A stretch of 41,168 bases of DNA. Origin: UBA11612 sp964475755. GTDB taxonomy: Bacteria > Pseudomonadota > Alphaproteobacteria > Rhodospirillales > Rhodospirillaceae. Positions 1-8,196 of this stretch are shown in pieces. A model generated the notes under the pieces. It was given only the letters and a program-made list of their open reading frames with translations. It did not search any database and was not told the DNA's origin. The stretch lies in the NCBI GenBank assembly GCA_964475755.1, contig CAYYXR010000027.1, forward strand, positions 1-41,168. The letters are read 5' to 3'. The stretch's first letter is position 1. Each line of letters begins with the position of its first letter. The position numbers and the translations under genes are program-made.

Positions 1-265
1 GGGCTGGCAATGGACGGCGGGCTGCGGCGCGGATGCCGCGCCCTACTTTCGCATTTTCAATCCCATACTTCAGGGCAGCAAGTTCGACCCGAAAGGCGCG
101 TATGTGCGTACATGGATTCCCGAGTTGCGCGACGTGCCGGACAAAGCCATCCATGCCCCTTGGGAACACGGCGCAATCCCCGACGGATATCCAGATCCTA
201 TCGTAGACCATAAAGGCGCGCGTCAACGCGCCCTCGCCGCCTATCAGGACATCAAAAAAAGCTAG
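1..265 (+). CDS. phrB: Deoxyribodipyrimidine photolyase, C-terminal fragment (5' end outside window)
   Basis: The reading frame entering at base 2 encodes 87 residues up to a TAG at 263-265. It begins GWQWTAGCGADAAPYFRIFNP and continues through an FDP-G-YVR-WIPEL segment and an IHAPWE motif. These are the hallmark FAD-pocket and C-terminal helical-domain sequences of class I CPD photolyases, which use blue light to split cyclobutane pyrimidine dimers. The rest of the gene, including the antenna-binding Rossmann domain, lies upstream of the window. The stop overlaps by two bases the stop of the convergent TonB-receptor fragment. A cryptochrome-like paralogue cannot be fully excluded from this much sequence, but the motifs match bacterial PhrB closely. 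An ATG at position 10 belongs to another frame and is not a start. Confidence 0.93.
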   Translation, partial: GWQWTAGCGADAAPYFRIFNPILQGSKFDPKGAYVRTWIPELRDVPDKAIHAPWEHGAIPDGYPDPIVDHKGARQRALAAYQDIKKS

Positions 266-549
266 AAGCGAACGTCAACCGAAACGCCAATTGTGCGCGG
301 CGTCGGACTGACCAGGGTTTGCACCGGGAACGGGTCAAACGAACGCTGATTTATGATCGGGCGCGCGTCCGTGACATTGTCGGCATAGACCGTCAGACGC
401 CAGCGATCCTTTTCAACCCCGACCTTCAGATTGAACAGATTATAGTTGTCGTATTCGTAGTATCCGCAGTTCGGGGTGTTGTCGGCATTGAGGGGCCACA
501 AAACGTTGCGGGCAAAGACCCTCTCGATCTTGATACAAATTAGTACAAA
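262..549 (-). pseudogene. C-terminal remnant of a TonB-dependent receptor
   Basis: About 80 residues match the last beta-strands of a TonB-dependent outer-membrane receptor: a GYYEYDNYNLFNLKVG strand, the YADNVTD motif typical of the penultimate hairpins, and a terminal aromatic residue (VDVRF). The open frame runs only from an in-frame TAG at 550-552. Receptor-like sequence starts near 505, and no plug, signal peptide or start codon with a ribosome site exists. The intact family is 600-1000 residues, so more than 85% is missing. It lies downstream of the SDR gene on the same strand, and its stop overlaps that of the photolyase. The upstream edge abuts a dense cluster of inverted repeats, which suggests that an internal deletion joined a promoter or operator region to the receptor's tail. 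I consider it non-functional. Confidence 0.8.
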
Positions 550-590
550 CTATATCTGATTTGTACCAAATCAGGTAGGTTAAGTATCAA
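530..590. promoter_or_regulatory. Nested inverted repeats, operator-like
   Basis: Three inverted repeats overlap in this AT-rich gap between the SDR stop and the TonB fragment. They are CTGATTTG-TAC-CAAATCAG at 556-574 (8-bp arms), gtacaaa/tttgtac at 543-549 and 560-566 (10-bp spacer), and TTGATAC/GTATCAA at 530-536 and 584-590. The 19-bp element resembles operators of dimeric repressors of the LacI or GntR type, but no regulator gene is adjacent. It may once have controlled the now truncated receptor. Confidence 0.5.
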
Positions 591-616
591 AATCAACTGG
601 TTGTTTGACCACGCCC

Positions 617-1492
617 CTACCCGCTTTTGGCGGGTTGCGTGCCGCCCCGCGCGATGACCGGCTTATTGGTCCATGTGCCGTCGGGCGCCCTATAGAATCC
701 ACATGCCGCCAATGCTCCACCGTCGAGATGAATGGTGGTGCCCGTGATCCACGCAGAAAGGTCCGTTGCCAAGAACACCGCGCAGCCAGCTGCATCGCCG
801 GGTGCTCCAAAGCGGCCCAACGGCCACCAGCGCGCGATGTGCTCCTTATTCTCCTCCGGGATCAAAGTGCTGATAGCGACCTGCGGCGTTTCGGTGGTAT
901 CGGGGGCAATGGCGTTCACCCGAATCCCGTCGCGCCCAAGTTCAAGGGCGAGGCTTTTTGTAAAACCGACAACCGCCAACTTAAAGGCGGCATAGACAGC
1001 GCCGTGGGGCATGCCCCGAAAACCCTCGATGGACGACAAATTGATAACACTCGCACCGGCGCCTGCTTTACGCATAAGCGGCAGCACCGCTTTTGTGACC
1101 ACAAAAACGTGACGCAGGTTTGTCTGATAAAGCTCGTCCCATTGTAGCGCAGTGAAGGATTCAAAATTTCCGGTCTTGCCGAGAAAATCGCCGACATTGT
1201 TGACCAGAACATCAATTTTTCCGGCGCTCTTGGAAATTTGGAAAATGGTCGACGCAACCGCGTTTTCATCACGAACATCAGCCTCAATCACTTCAAGAAG
1301 ATCGGATGACAGTTCCTTGATAAGCCCTTGAGCGCGAGAAAAATCAGATTCGATGGCAATGACCTTAGCGCCGAGGGCCAGAAACGCCTGAGCGATGCTT
1401 TTGCCAATACCGGCACCTCCACCGGTAATCAGGGCCACTTTTCCATCCATTCGAATGCTAGGTGCTTCGCTCATTCCGGTTTCCAAACCCAT
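617..1492 (-). CDS. Classical SDR-family NAD(P)-dependent oxidoreductase
   Basis: This 291-residue short-chain dehydrogenase/reductase is a cytosolic enzyme that oxidises or reduces a hydroxyl/carbonyl group using NAD(P). Visible motifs are the cofactor glycine motif TGGGAGIG (23-30), NNVG (98-101, the usual NNAG with Val), Asn125, and the catalytic Ser154, Tyr167 and Lys171 (YAAFK). The acidic residue after beta-2 (Glu48) favours NAD over NADP. Its substrate cannot be read from sequence. It starts 18 bases after the TAG of the epimerase-like gene, in the same reading frame, with AGGAG just upstream of the ATG; an internal ATG at residue 7 is an alternative start. The two genes form an operon. 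The C-terminal tail beyond residue 265 (GFYRAPDGTW onward) is a little longer than in typical family members. Confidence 0.9.
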   Translation of the reverse strand: MGLETGMSEAPSIRMDGKVALITGGGAGIGKSIAQAFLALGAKVIAIESDFSRAQGLIKELSSDLLEVIEADVRDENAVASTIFQISKSAGKIDVLVNNVGDFLGKTGNFESFTALQWDELYQTNLRHVFVVTKAVLPLMRKAGAGASVINLSSIEGFRGMPHGAVYAAFKLAVVGFTKSLALELGRDGIRVNAIAPDTTETPQVAISTLIPEENKEHIARWWPLGRFGAPGDAAGCAVFLATDLSAWITGTTIHLDGGALAACGFYRAPDGTWTNKPVIARGGTQPAKSG

Positions 1493-1510
1493 ATGAATTG
1501 GGACGCGCTC

Positions 1511-2419
1511 CTACAGATCGCGATAGTAGTTGACGATTTCCTCCGCCGTCCGTGCAATGTCGTTCCGCCGGTACTCAAGTATCTTCTGCTCGGAGGGGTC
1601 CGGCTCGTAAAACAATGTATTCCCGCGGCCAAAATAGATGGCTGCATCCGGAAATAACGGGTGTTCCTGATCGATGACCGGCAAATCCATCGGCCTGCCG
1701 GCGGCGCGGAAAAATAGTTCCAAGTATTGTTTGAATAGCAGGTTCTCATCACCCACAAGATACGCCTTGCCTGGCTCACCACCGAGCAGCGCGCCGGCAA
1801 TTGCTTCCGCAAGCGACTGCGAGGACATCACGTTTGTACCGCCGCCGATGGCAAAATCAGGGATTTCAGGCATTTGGCCCAAAGCATAATGGGCACGTGC
1901 CCGCAGACGTGTGTCGATGAGCCCTGGTACAACACCTATGACCGAGGGCGGGTTGACACTGCATATCTCGAATCCTGAGCCATTGAGAGCAAGGGCGCCC
2001 ACCTCGGCCTCATGGCGGGAGCGGACATATGGCACTGTTTGAACAAGATGCGGCATGGTCTGAGGATAGTAGGTGCCCACGTAGACTGCCCGGCGCACCC
2101 GCGCCTCTTTTGCCGCCTTCAGGAAGTTCGGTACGCCTTGCACGTTTGCGCGTTGCCAGTATTGCTCTTCAGGTATGCCCTTGGGTATGTGACGAAAATC
2201 GTTCCCGCCCGCAAAAACCACAGCATCCGCCGCCGCGAGCGCATCCACGCATTGTTCGGGCTTAAGAAAATCGAGGGTTGTTGCATTGAGGGAGGCCAGC
2301 GGACTTTCAGGTGGCGGCGGGCGGCGTGAGCCAATAGTGACGGTGTGACCTAATTCCGAGAGATGCAACGCAGCGCGGCCGCCAATGAGGCCCGTCCCTC
2401 CAACAACAAGAACTTTCAT
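1511..2419 (-). CDS. Atypical extended SDR (NAD-dependent epimerase-like)
   Basis: A 302-residue Rossmann-fold protein begins MKVLVVGGTGLIGG, with the GGTGLIG nucleotide-binding motif at 7-13. The overall length and late SNPPSVIG segment fit the extended or atypical SDR group (NAD-dependent epimerase/dehydratase). The usual YxxxK catalytic pair appears as Tyr131-x3-Arg135 (YVRSR), so the proton-relay lysine is replaced by arginine, as seen in some atypical members that bind but may not turn over sugar nucleotides. I chose the ATG at 2419, with GGAG 12 bases upstream, over an in-frame TTG 18 bases earlier because the nucleotide-binding strand starts directly after it. It is the first gene of a two-gene operon with the SDR. 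Its substrate is unknown. Confidence 0.82.
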   Translation of the reverse strand: MKVLVVGGTGLIGGRAALHLSELGHTVTIGSRRPPPPESPLASLNATTLDFLKPEQCVDALAAADAVVFAGGNDFRHIPKGIPEEQYWQRANVQGVPNFLKAAKEARVRRAVYVGTYYPQTMPHLVQTVPYVRSRHEAEVGALALNGSGFEICSVNPPSVIGVVPGLIDTRLRARAHYALGQMPEIPDFAIGGGTNVMSSQSLAEAIAGALLGGEPGKAYLVGDENLLFKQYLELFFRAAGRPMDLPVIDQEHPLFPDAAIYFGRGNTLFYEPDPSEQKILEYRRNDIARTAEEIVNYYRDL

Positions 2420-2454
2420 AGCCGCCCGTAGCTCCAATTAAACAAACAGCGGCT

Positions 2455-2492
2455 AAAAGACCACGGGCGCGACCTGAACTCAAGCCGCGCCC
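2455..2492 (-). terminator. Rho-independent-type terminator of cassette A
   Basis: On the minus strand, 28 bases after the TAA of the repeat-protein gene, a perfect 7-bp GC-rich stem (GGGCGCG / CGCGCCC, plus-strand 2465-2471 and 2486-2492) with a 14-base loop is followed by GTGGTCTTTT. It separates cassette A from the epimerase/SDR operon. The U-run is short and slightly offset, so efficiency is uncertain. Confidence 0.65.
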
Positions 2493-2519
2493 GCCATCAA
2501 TTTAAAGAGATGCGTATGC

Positions 2520-3728
2520 TTAGGGAATAGCCACACGCCAGTACATGGCGTTGGAACCATCCTTAAATTCGAACACGTCGCGACCGTACATGTCTCCAGG
2601 TTTCTTATCCGCGGCATTGGTGTAAAGCGCATAGCCTTGATACGCCCACTGACGGGTACCGTCGTCCCGGGTCAAAATCGACCAATATCCGGAGGATACG
2701 TCGGAAGAGGTTGCCTTGAAGGGCACCCAGTCACCCGGACACGGTCCATCGCAGGCAGCCGTGCCGATCTCACGGCCGGTGGATACGTTCGACAGACTTC
2801 CGTCGTCGGCATGGAAGCTGCCCGGCGCGTAGCGGTAACGGTCGCGGGCGTACAACGTCATGCCGTCGTCGGTAGTCAGAAATGCAAAGTGACTCATTTT
2901 GCGCACCTGAACTGTCTCGGGCACAAAGTACTCGCGAAGGGCCGCCGGCTTCCAACGGGTATCAAAATGAACCCCCTCGGCATCGCCGGGCCGTTCGTCT
3001 CCCACGAAGGTGTATAGCGCCTTACCCTGGAAAGCCCACTGCCTAATGCCGTCAATGCGCTCGCTAATGGTCCACTCGCCGAACGGTTTCGCCAGTTCAC
3101 CAGCGATGAGAGGTTTCCATGACATCAAACATGTGCTGTTGCAGGACTCATTCTCACCGTTCTTCATTGTGTAAAGAGTCATGCCCAAGTGGTTAACCAG
3201 CACATCTCCTAATGCTTTCGCGCTTTGTCTGATGCTCACGCCGTTGGGCGCGGAAAAATTCTGGTTCGGCAGAACATAGTGGGCGACACTCCATAGCCCC
3301 TCTTCTACCTCACCGTTGGCATCTCCCGGCTTTTCATCCTTTATGGACGTGTATAGGGGCTGGTCGTGATAGGCCCACTGGTTCACGCCGTCCGGGCGTG
3401 TGACCACCGTCCACTCGAGCGTTTCAAGCGCTCTTTGCGGCGCCACAAGCGGTGGGTAATCAGCCGCACATGCATCCAGACATGTGGGCTCACCTGAATC
3501 CTTGGCGTAAGTATAAAGCGTCATTCCCGCGGCATCGGAAAGGATGCCCGGAATGATTTTGCCCGATCTGCGGCCCGCCGACTGCGGCGGCGTCATGGTA
3601 ATGCCTTCCGGCGTTGCCGGAGAGCCCAGCTTCTCTGCAACTTCAGCCGCCGCAGACTGCGCAAGCGCTGCCATACAGATGCCCGCAAAAACGGCGGCGG
3701 CGACTTTGAACCCTGAACTCTTATGCAT
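2520..3728 (-). CDS. Secreted Lipoprotein_15-type repeat protein, cassette A
   Basis: This 402-residue exported protein of unknown function belongs to the 'secreted repeat' family (Pfam PF03640, COG4315). A Sec signal peptide occupies residues 1 to about 28 (hydrophobic stretch ending in QSAAA|EV), with no lipobox cysteine, so the mature protein is probably soluble in the periplasm or secreted. Three units of about 75-120 residues follow. Each has an upper half (GMTLY, then CxxxC: CLDAC, CNSTC, CDGPC) and a lower half (QWAY/F-x-G/D-x-x-LYT-x3-D-x-KPGD), carrying the family's Y-x4-D signature. The start is the ATG two bases after the DUF1552 stop; the longer frame to 3785 overlaps DUF1552 and lacks a signal peptide. 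Tight spacing implies translational coupling. It is the last gene of cassette A and is paralogous to the genes at 12476 and 30021. Confidence 0.9.
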   Translation of the reverse strand: MHKSSGFKVAAAVFAGICMAALAQSAAAEVAEKLGSPATPEGITMTPPQSAGRRSGKIIPGILSDAAGMTLYTYAKDSGEPTCLDACAADYPPLVAPQRALETLEWTVVTRPDGVNQWAYHDQPLYTSIKDEKPGDANGEVEEGLWSVAHYVLPNQNFSAPNGVSIRQSAKALGDVLVNHLGMTLYTMKNGENESCNSTCLMSWKPLIAGELAKPFGEWTISERIDGIRQWAFQGKALYTFVGDERPGDAEGVHFDTRWKPAALREYFVPETVQVRKMSHFAFLTTDDGMTLYARDRYRYAPGSFHADDGSLSNVSTGREIGTAACDGPCPGDWVPFKATSSDVSSGYWSILTRDDGTRQWAYQGYALYTNAADKKPGDMYGRDVFEFKDGSNAMYWRVAIP

Positions 3729-3730
3729 GT

Positions 3731-5065
3731 TTACACCAACAGATCCGTAAAGGGCCGCGAGGTGCGCAAGGAGCCATGACCCCAAGTAGCTACGGGCAGG
3801 CCAAAGGCTTGCTGAACCGTGAGGCCGACACGCGATACAGGGTCTCCAATTCGCGAGAAGTGGTAACCCGTTTTCATGCGGCCACCCAAGCCCCCCACAA
3901 GGAACAACGGTATGTTCTCAAGCGAGTGATGCTTGGCTAGGCCGTGCTCGCTGGCCACCATCATCAGAGTGCGGTCGAGGAGCGTGCCATCACCTTCCTT
4001 AACGGCTGACAATGCCTCCGGAAGCGCGGCATAGGCGGCCATATTGGCACGCTCAAAGAAGACGGCGTCGGGCTGATAGCCGAGCTCCTCGTCGATCTGC
4101 TCTTCATGCGTGAAAATATGGTGCGTGGTGGCTTCGCCTCTACGGCGCAGGGAAGACGGGCCTTCGGACATAGAGACGTTGAACACACGCGTTTGGTCAC
4201 ACGCGAGGGCCAGCGCCATAATGTGCGCGAACAGCCTGTGGTTTTCGGTCGCTTGCTCGATATCCGTCCCACCCGGAATATCTTCGGACGGCGCTGCTGG
4301 AACGACACAAGCTTCCAAAGGCGCCGGTTTCGTAAGCTGCAGTTCGAGCTCCTGTTCGATTTGCCGCAATGATGTGTAGTATTCGTCCAAACGTTGGCGG
4401 TCGGACGAACCGACAATGCCGTTGAGACGGTCGCGCTGATCCTTCACTGCGGACAGCACGCTCTTGCGCATCATGACGCGCGGGTCCGGCGTGAAGTCGT
4501 CCGCATTCGGATCACGGAATTCGGGTCCAAAAATGCGCTTATAAAGGGCGAGCGGCGAAACCTCGGAATTGTTGATAACGCTCGCGCTGCGACGGCTTTG
4601 CGTATGGGACGCATAACCGGTTGTTGCAAATTCAATGGACCTGAACCGTGTCTTTGAACCGATGGCGTCGGCAATCAATACGTCGATGCTGGGGTCAGGC
4701 TCTTTACCGGTCGCGCCGATGAATACGCCCTGCGCACCAGACACGTGAGGACGCAAGGGATTACCGTCCAAGAACGTCTTCAAACCGCTAAATACCGAAA
4801 TATACTTTTTGTAGGGCTCAAGCACCTTCAGGTTCGGCGAAAGTTCGAAATTGGTACCTTCGGTCTTCGGCTCCCACTGTCCCGGAGACATGCCGCAGCC
4901 CCAGAACCAGGTGCCGAAGCGGTTCGGAAGCGGTGCGCCGGTAGCCGCCAATGCATCGCCATTTTCGTTCAAGAAACAATCTAGAAACGGTAAAGCAACG
5001 GTCACGGCACCGCCGGCCAGCATACCGCGCAGAGCGGAACGGCGCGTTGTTTTGAAGCGCATCAT
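3731..5065 (-). CDS. DUF1552 (HXXSHH) family exported protein, cassette A
   Basis: This 444-residue protein belongs to PF07586 (DUF1552). The N-terminus TTRRSALRGMLAGG followed by a hydrophobic segment is a twin-arginine-like signal, implying export after folding, perhaps with a metal bound. The signature HxxSHH motif appears as H-I-F-T-H-E near residues 316-321, and an EHG...HH cluster near 373-380 is a plausible second set of metal ligands. The fold is thought to be related to the DUF1501/sulfatase-like group, but no activity is established for the family. A perfect AGGAGG at 5073-5078 lies 7 bases before the ATG, whose ATGA overlaps the stop of the upstream cytochrome-like gene. It is always paired with that gene in this window (three times). 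A second ATG follows immediately as an alternative start. Confidence 0.93.
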   Translation of the reverse strand: MMRFKTTRRSALRGMLAGGAVTVALPFLDCFLNENGDALAATGAPLPNRFGTWFWGCGMSPGQWEPKTEGTNFELSPNLKVLEPYKKYISVFSGLKTFLDGNPLRPHVSGAQGVFIGATGKEPDPSIDVLIADAIGSKTRFRSIEFATTGYASHTQSRRSASVINNSEVSPLALYKRIFGPEFRDPNADDFTPDPRVMMRKSVLSAVKDQRDRLNGIVGSSDRQRLDEYYTSLRQIEQELELQLTKPAPLEACVVPAAPSEDIPGGTDIEQATENHRLFAHIMALALACDQTRVFNVSMSEGPSSLRRRGEATTHHIFTHEEQIDEELGYQPDAVFFERANMAAYAALPEALSAVKEGDGTLLDRTLMMVASEHGLAKHHSLENIPLFLVGGLGGRMKTGYHFSRIGDPVSRVGLTVQQAFGLPVATWGHGSLRTSRPFTDLLV

Positions 5066-6816
5066 TGGATGACCTCCTGGTTTTCTAAAAGTGTGTCCGC
5101 CGATGCGGATTTGGTCGGCATATTGCCGCCGCCCGGCGCGTGAGTGGAAAAGAACTGCTCGGACAGAATGATTTCACGGAGCAGTGGAACAATCCGATAT
5201 TCCTCATCCGAGAATACCTGCTGCACGTCTTCCTTCAGCCAATCTGTCTCGTCGCCTGTCGCGCTTCTGCCGACGCCATAGGCATAAATACGATTTACGA
5301 GACACGACGTGGTTGCCGGATGATCGTGGACGGCCTGAGCCAGCCCGGCAGCATCATTGAAATCCATGCCGTCGATGCTACCGCTGGTGTCAATCATGGC
5401 CCCATTTTCCTCTTCTCGGAACGTACCCACCGTGTCGAAGTTTTCCAGGGCGAGGCCAATCGGATCAGTAATCTTGTGACATCCCACGCACATGGGCTCC
5501 GTCGCGTGCGCGGTTAAACGCTGGCGCACGGTTTTATAGTCGGGATTTTCAGTGTCCTGGACGACATTGAAATCAACATCGCCCGGCGGGTCGGGCACCT
5601 TCTGGCACAGAATACCTTCCCGTAAAGCCTTGCCGCGCAAGGTCGGAGACGTGCGGCCGGGATGCGAGTGCATGCCTAAGAAGGCCGGCTGCGCCAAGAC
5701 CCCGACGCGGGCATCGCCTTCGGCAAAGTCGTACGGCTGCCAACCGTCCGGTGTTCCACCCGCGGAAACGCCCTTTATAGGCACATTGTAAATCGTGCCA
5801 AGCTGACGCGTCAGGAAGGTCCGCGGAGTGGTAAAGACATCCCGGTAATCGCCTTTATTTGTCAGGAGCACATTCACAACAGTCCTGAGAGTTTGCTCTT
5901 CGGCGTCAGCTGCAATCTTGAAGCTGTACTTCGGGTACAGTTCCGTGTCCTTGACGAGCGTGTGCATCGCATCGAGACCGAACATGTCGTAGAAGAATGC
6001 GCGGACGCCGCCTTCAAGGCGTGGAGACGCCAACAGGCGATCCACTTCTTTTGCCAATCCACGCTGCGTGTGCAAAGCCCCGCTGTCTGCGGCAGCCAAT
6101 AGCTGGGTGTCGGGCGCCGTGTTCCAGAGATAGAAACTCAAACGGGACGCTTTGGAATAAGCATCGAGACGCCATTCATCCTTTTTGCCGGGCACGTGTT
6201 CCTGGATCTCCCAGCGGAACAAGAATTCGGGTGACTGGAGAATAGTCGCGAGCGTGGTCTGCAACCCGGCATAAAAGTCGCCCAACGTATCGGCCGTTTC
6301 CCCCGCACCCGCTACCAGGTCGTTGAGTTCTTCATCATTCAGAGGCCTGCGATATAGGATACGGCCGGCCCCGGCCAGAAACTGCCGCGCGCAAACATCG
6401 TCACGCTTGTCCGCCGCGGCCGGCGCGCAACCGACGAACGCAGCGCGGTGGGATTCGTCCATGACCTGCTCGGCCACAGTTCGCGCCATACTCACATATT
6501 GGCCGAGTGAAGACGCTGATATACTGGCTCGGCTCGCCCCAACTTCGATGAGTCCGGCATCGCGCATGTCAGGATCAAACCGGCCCCCGATCTTGATATC
6601 CGGACCAAATACATCATGAACGATGTTTTTGTACTGAAGCTCGGTGAGGCGGCGGAGGACCACAGGCTCGTTTTTTACCGCATCTTCAACTGCCGCAATG
6701 GCAGACGCGCCCAAAATATGATGCCCAACAACGACTGAACCTATTGCCAGCCCGGCAAGGCTTATGCCCGTGACCGCCCATTTGAACGTTCTAAATGACA
6801 TATCAAAGACTCTCAT
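5062..6816 (-). CDS. Mono-heme PSD/PSCyt3 (DUF1592-type) exported protein, cassette A
   Basis: This 584-residue planctomycete-type cytochrome protein has an N-terminal membrane or signal segment (about residues 12-42). Domains in order are PSD3/DUF1587 (from the LTELQYKNIVHDVFG strand, about 55-90), PSD5/DUF1595 (RRPLNDEEL, about 150-205), PSD4/DUF1592 (SKASRLSFYLWN onward, about 215-345), PSCyt3/DUF1588 (HSHPGRTSPTLRGKALRE and one c-type heme site CVGCH at 443-447), then PSD2/DUF1585 (about 485-565). One covalent heme in the periplasm is expected; the electron partner is unknown. The start ATG has AGGTGG seven bases upstream. It lies 11 bases after the secreted 391-aa gene, and its TGA overlaps the DUF1552 ATG, so cassette A is one operon. 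It is closer to the cassette C copy than to the cassette B copy around the heme. Confidence 0.93.
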   Translation of the reverse strand: MRVFDMSFRTFKWAVTGISLAGLAIGSVVVGHHILGASAIAAVEDAVKNEPVVLRRLTELQYKNIVHDVFGPDIKIGGRFDPDMRDAGLIEVGASRASISASSLGQYVSMARTVAEQVMDESHRAAFVGCAPAAADKRDDVCARQFLAGAGRILYRRPLNDEELNDLVAGAGETADTLGDFYAGLQTTLATILQSPEFLFRWEIQEHVPGKKDEWRLDAYSKASRLSFYLWNTAPDTQLLAAADSGALHTQRGLAKEVDRLLASPRLEGGVRAFFYDMFGLDAMHTLVKDTELYPKYSFKIAADAEEQTLRTVVNVLLTNKGDYRDVFTTPRTFLTRQLGTIYNVPIKGVSAGGTPDGWQPYDFAEGDARVGVLAQPAFLGMHSHPGRTSPTLRGKALREGILCQKVPDPPGDVDFNVVQDTENPDYKTVRQRLTAHATEPMCVGCHKITDPIGLALENFDTVGTFREEENGAMIDTSGSIDGMDFNDAAGLAQAVHDHPATTSCLVNRIYAYGVGRSATGDETDWLKEDVQQVFSDEEYRIVPLLREIILSEQFFSTHAPGGGNMPTKSASADTLLENQEVIQ

Positions 6817-6827
6817 GCGCTAGCCAC

Positions 6828-8003
6828 CTACTGAGCCGAGCCGGACGCCGCGCGGGCGGACTGCTCTTCGTGAATGACATACGCCGGCACCGCATCGATC
6901 TGGTAGGCCGTAGAAATAGAGCGATTTTCCCCTGTTTCGGGATCCGGATTGGCGTCGGCTAATTTTTTCAGAGCATAGTACAGGCCCGGCAGATCGATAT
7001 TGTTCGTGGCCTCAACGCCCCACGTGCCCACACCATATTTCCAGTAGAACGGGTACCATTCGTGGTAGCCGCCCAACTTGCCGTTCATCGTACCGTCTTC
7101 ATTGATCTTCAGACGCAGCCGGGCATCGGTGAAATTGTACTCCGGCATCACGAATGGATCGGTTGCGATGGTGACGTCAGTCGGTTGCGTGTAAATTACC
7201 CCATCACGGATTTCGCCCTTGAGAACGTTGTGCCATTTGGGGTTGGGATCGACACGGAAACTCATACCCGAAAGCATTCCACCGCCGCTATCGCGCATCG
7301 GACGTTCCTGCCCGCGGTAGATTGCAACCGTGACGTCGTCGTCGTTCTGCTCGTCATCGATACCCGATATCTCGATCAAGACGGCGGGCATGACCTCCAC
7401 GACGACATTCCAATAGCTGGTCGGCAACGGCGCATACTCGTTGGGTCCGTGCTGACGAATCTCCTGTGTACAACCGACAGCCTTAAATACCTGATTGTCG
7501 ATACCGTGCTCACCAGTTTCCGGATCCATGAAATCGCCGGGCTTGTCCTTGCCGTCGAGATTAAACCCGAAACCATATGGGCCCTTGACGAGGCTAATGT
7601 TCGGATCCGGCACGGAATATGGATGCGCGTAAACGTCAGTTGCTTCGCCGTTGATCCGCCCACGCATTTGCACGAGTTTAGAACGCTCTTGCATCTGAGA
7701 GAGATCGAGGAAATTTTCTATGTACTCGTCGATTTCTTCCTGCGGCGTTCCGATACGCGCTAGCTCGCGTCGATAATAATCCTCGGGACCCGGGTTAATG
7801 CCATCGGGACAGGCGCGATCTTCGCGGTCGTAGTACTGCGCGATATGAAACCAGCTCAACAAGAAGCCTTTGGTTTCACTGGCGTTCGCCGCACCGCTTG
7901 AAAGCGAAGTGGCAAATAGAGCGCCGCCCAGCGCAAGGCCAAGCATTGACCGCGTGCGAGCAGAAAATTGCAAACATGAGTGAATAGAATTCGTACCGTC
8001 CAT
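6828..8003 (-). CDS. Secreted protein of unrecognised family, first gene of cassette A
   Basis: I do not recognise a named family for this 391-residue protein. It has a signal peptide (hydrophobic segment about 20-36, ending near ANASET) and no other membrane segment. It is clearly paralogous to the gene at 34503. Shared features are an N-terminal WFHIAQ/WFSQAS stretch, a C-P-x-G-I-N-P motif, an FNLDG motif, a GIDNQ-[VL]-F-[KR]-A-[VM]-GC block, an LGGY-x3-[WY] segment, and the C-terminal NPDPETGE-x2-SIS-AY-IDAVPA block. Two conserved cysteines may form a disulphide. A strong ribosome site (GGGGAGGT) directly precedes the ATG at 8003; the frame extends 18 codons further but without a better start. 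It leads the cassette A operon. Function is unknown; a partner or substrate-binding subunit of the heme/DUF1552 pair is a guess. Confidence 0.85.
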   Translation of the reverse strand: MDGTNSIHSCLQFSARTRSMLGLALGGALFATSLSSGAANASETKGFLLSWFHIAQYYDREDRACPDGINPGPEDYYRRELARIGTPQEEIDEYIENFLDLSQMQERSKLVQMRGRINGEATDVYAHPYSVPDPNISLVKGPYGFGFNLDGKDKPGDFMDPETGEHGIDNQVFKAVGCTQEIRQHGPNEYAPLPTSYWNVVVEVMPAVLIEISGIDDEQNDDDVTVAIYRGQERPMRDSGGGMLSGMSFRVDPNPKWHNVLKGEIRDGVIYTQPTDVTIATDPFVMPEYNFTDARLRLKINEDGTMNGKLGGYHEWYPFYWKYGVGTWGVEATNNIDLPGLYYALKKLADANPDPETGENRSISTAYQIDAVPAYVIHEEQSARAASGSAQ

Positions 8004-8196
8004 GTTACCTCCCCTTGGCCGGAACGCGAAAACCCTGAAGTTCCAGGATGATAACAAATCAGCCGTCCCGGCGCGCGGGACCAGTTGAGAAAACGTGTAA
8101 CGAAAACTTCGGGAAGCTTGCTCTAAGTCTTTGAAATAGGCCGCGTTCCAGCGCCGAATGTTACAAGTACAATATGTTGGACTATGAAGGTACGTT
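8004..8196. other. Gap between cassette A and the DAACS gene; hairpin at 8065-8081
   Basis: The 193 bases must hold the cassette A promoter, which I could not assign confidently. GTCCCG-gcgcg-CGGGAC at 8065-8081 forms a perfect 6-bp stem 116 bases downstream of the symporter stop. It has no clear U-run, so it may be either a weak terminator for the transporter operon or part of the cassette A leader. Confidence 0.35.

Noticed and set aside
619..635. ACCCGC/GCGGGT hairpin at the SDR stop as a terminator
   Set aside because: On the minus strand it is followed by AGGGGCGTGG, with no U-run, and it overlaps the coding end.
605..1147. 180-codon plus-strand frame and a 123-codon minus-strand frame at 916-1287 overlapping the SDR
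   Set aside because: Both are out-of-frame readings of the SDR, whose catalytic residues are intact.
7062..7763. 233-codon plus-strand frame
   Set aside because: Antisense to the conserved secreted protein of cassette A, with no signal or family resemblance.
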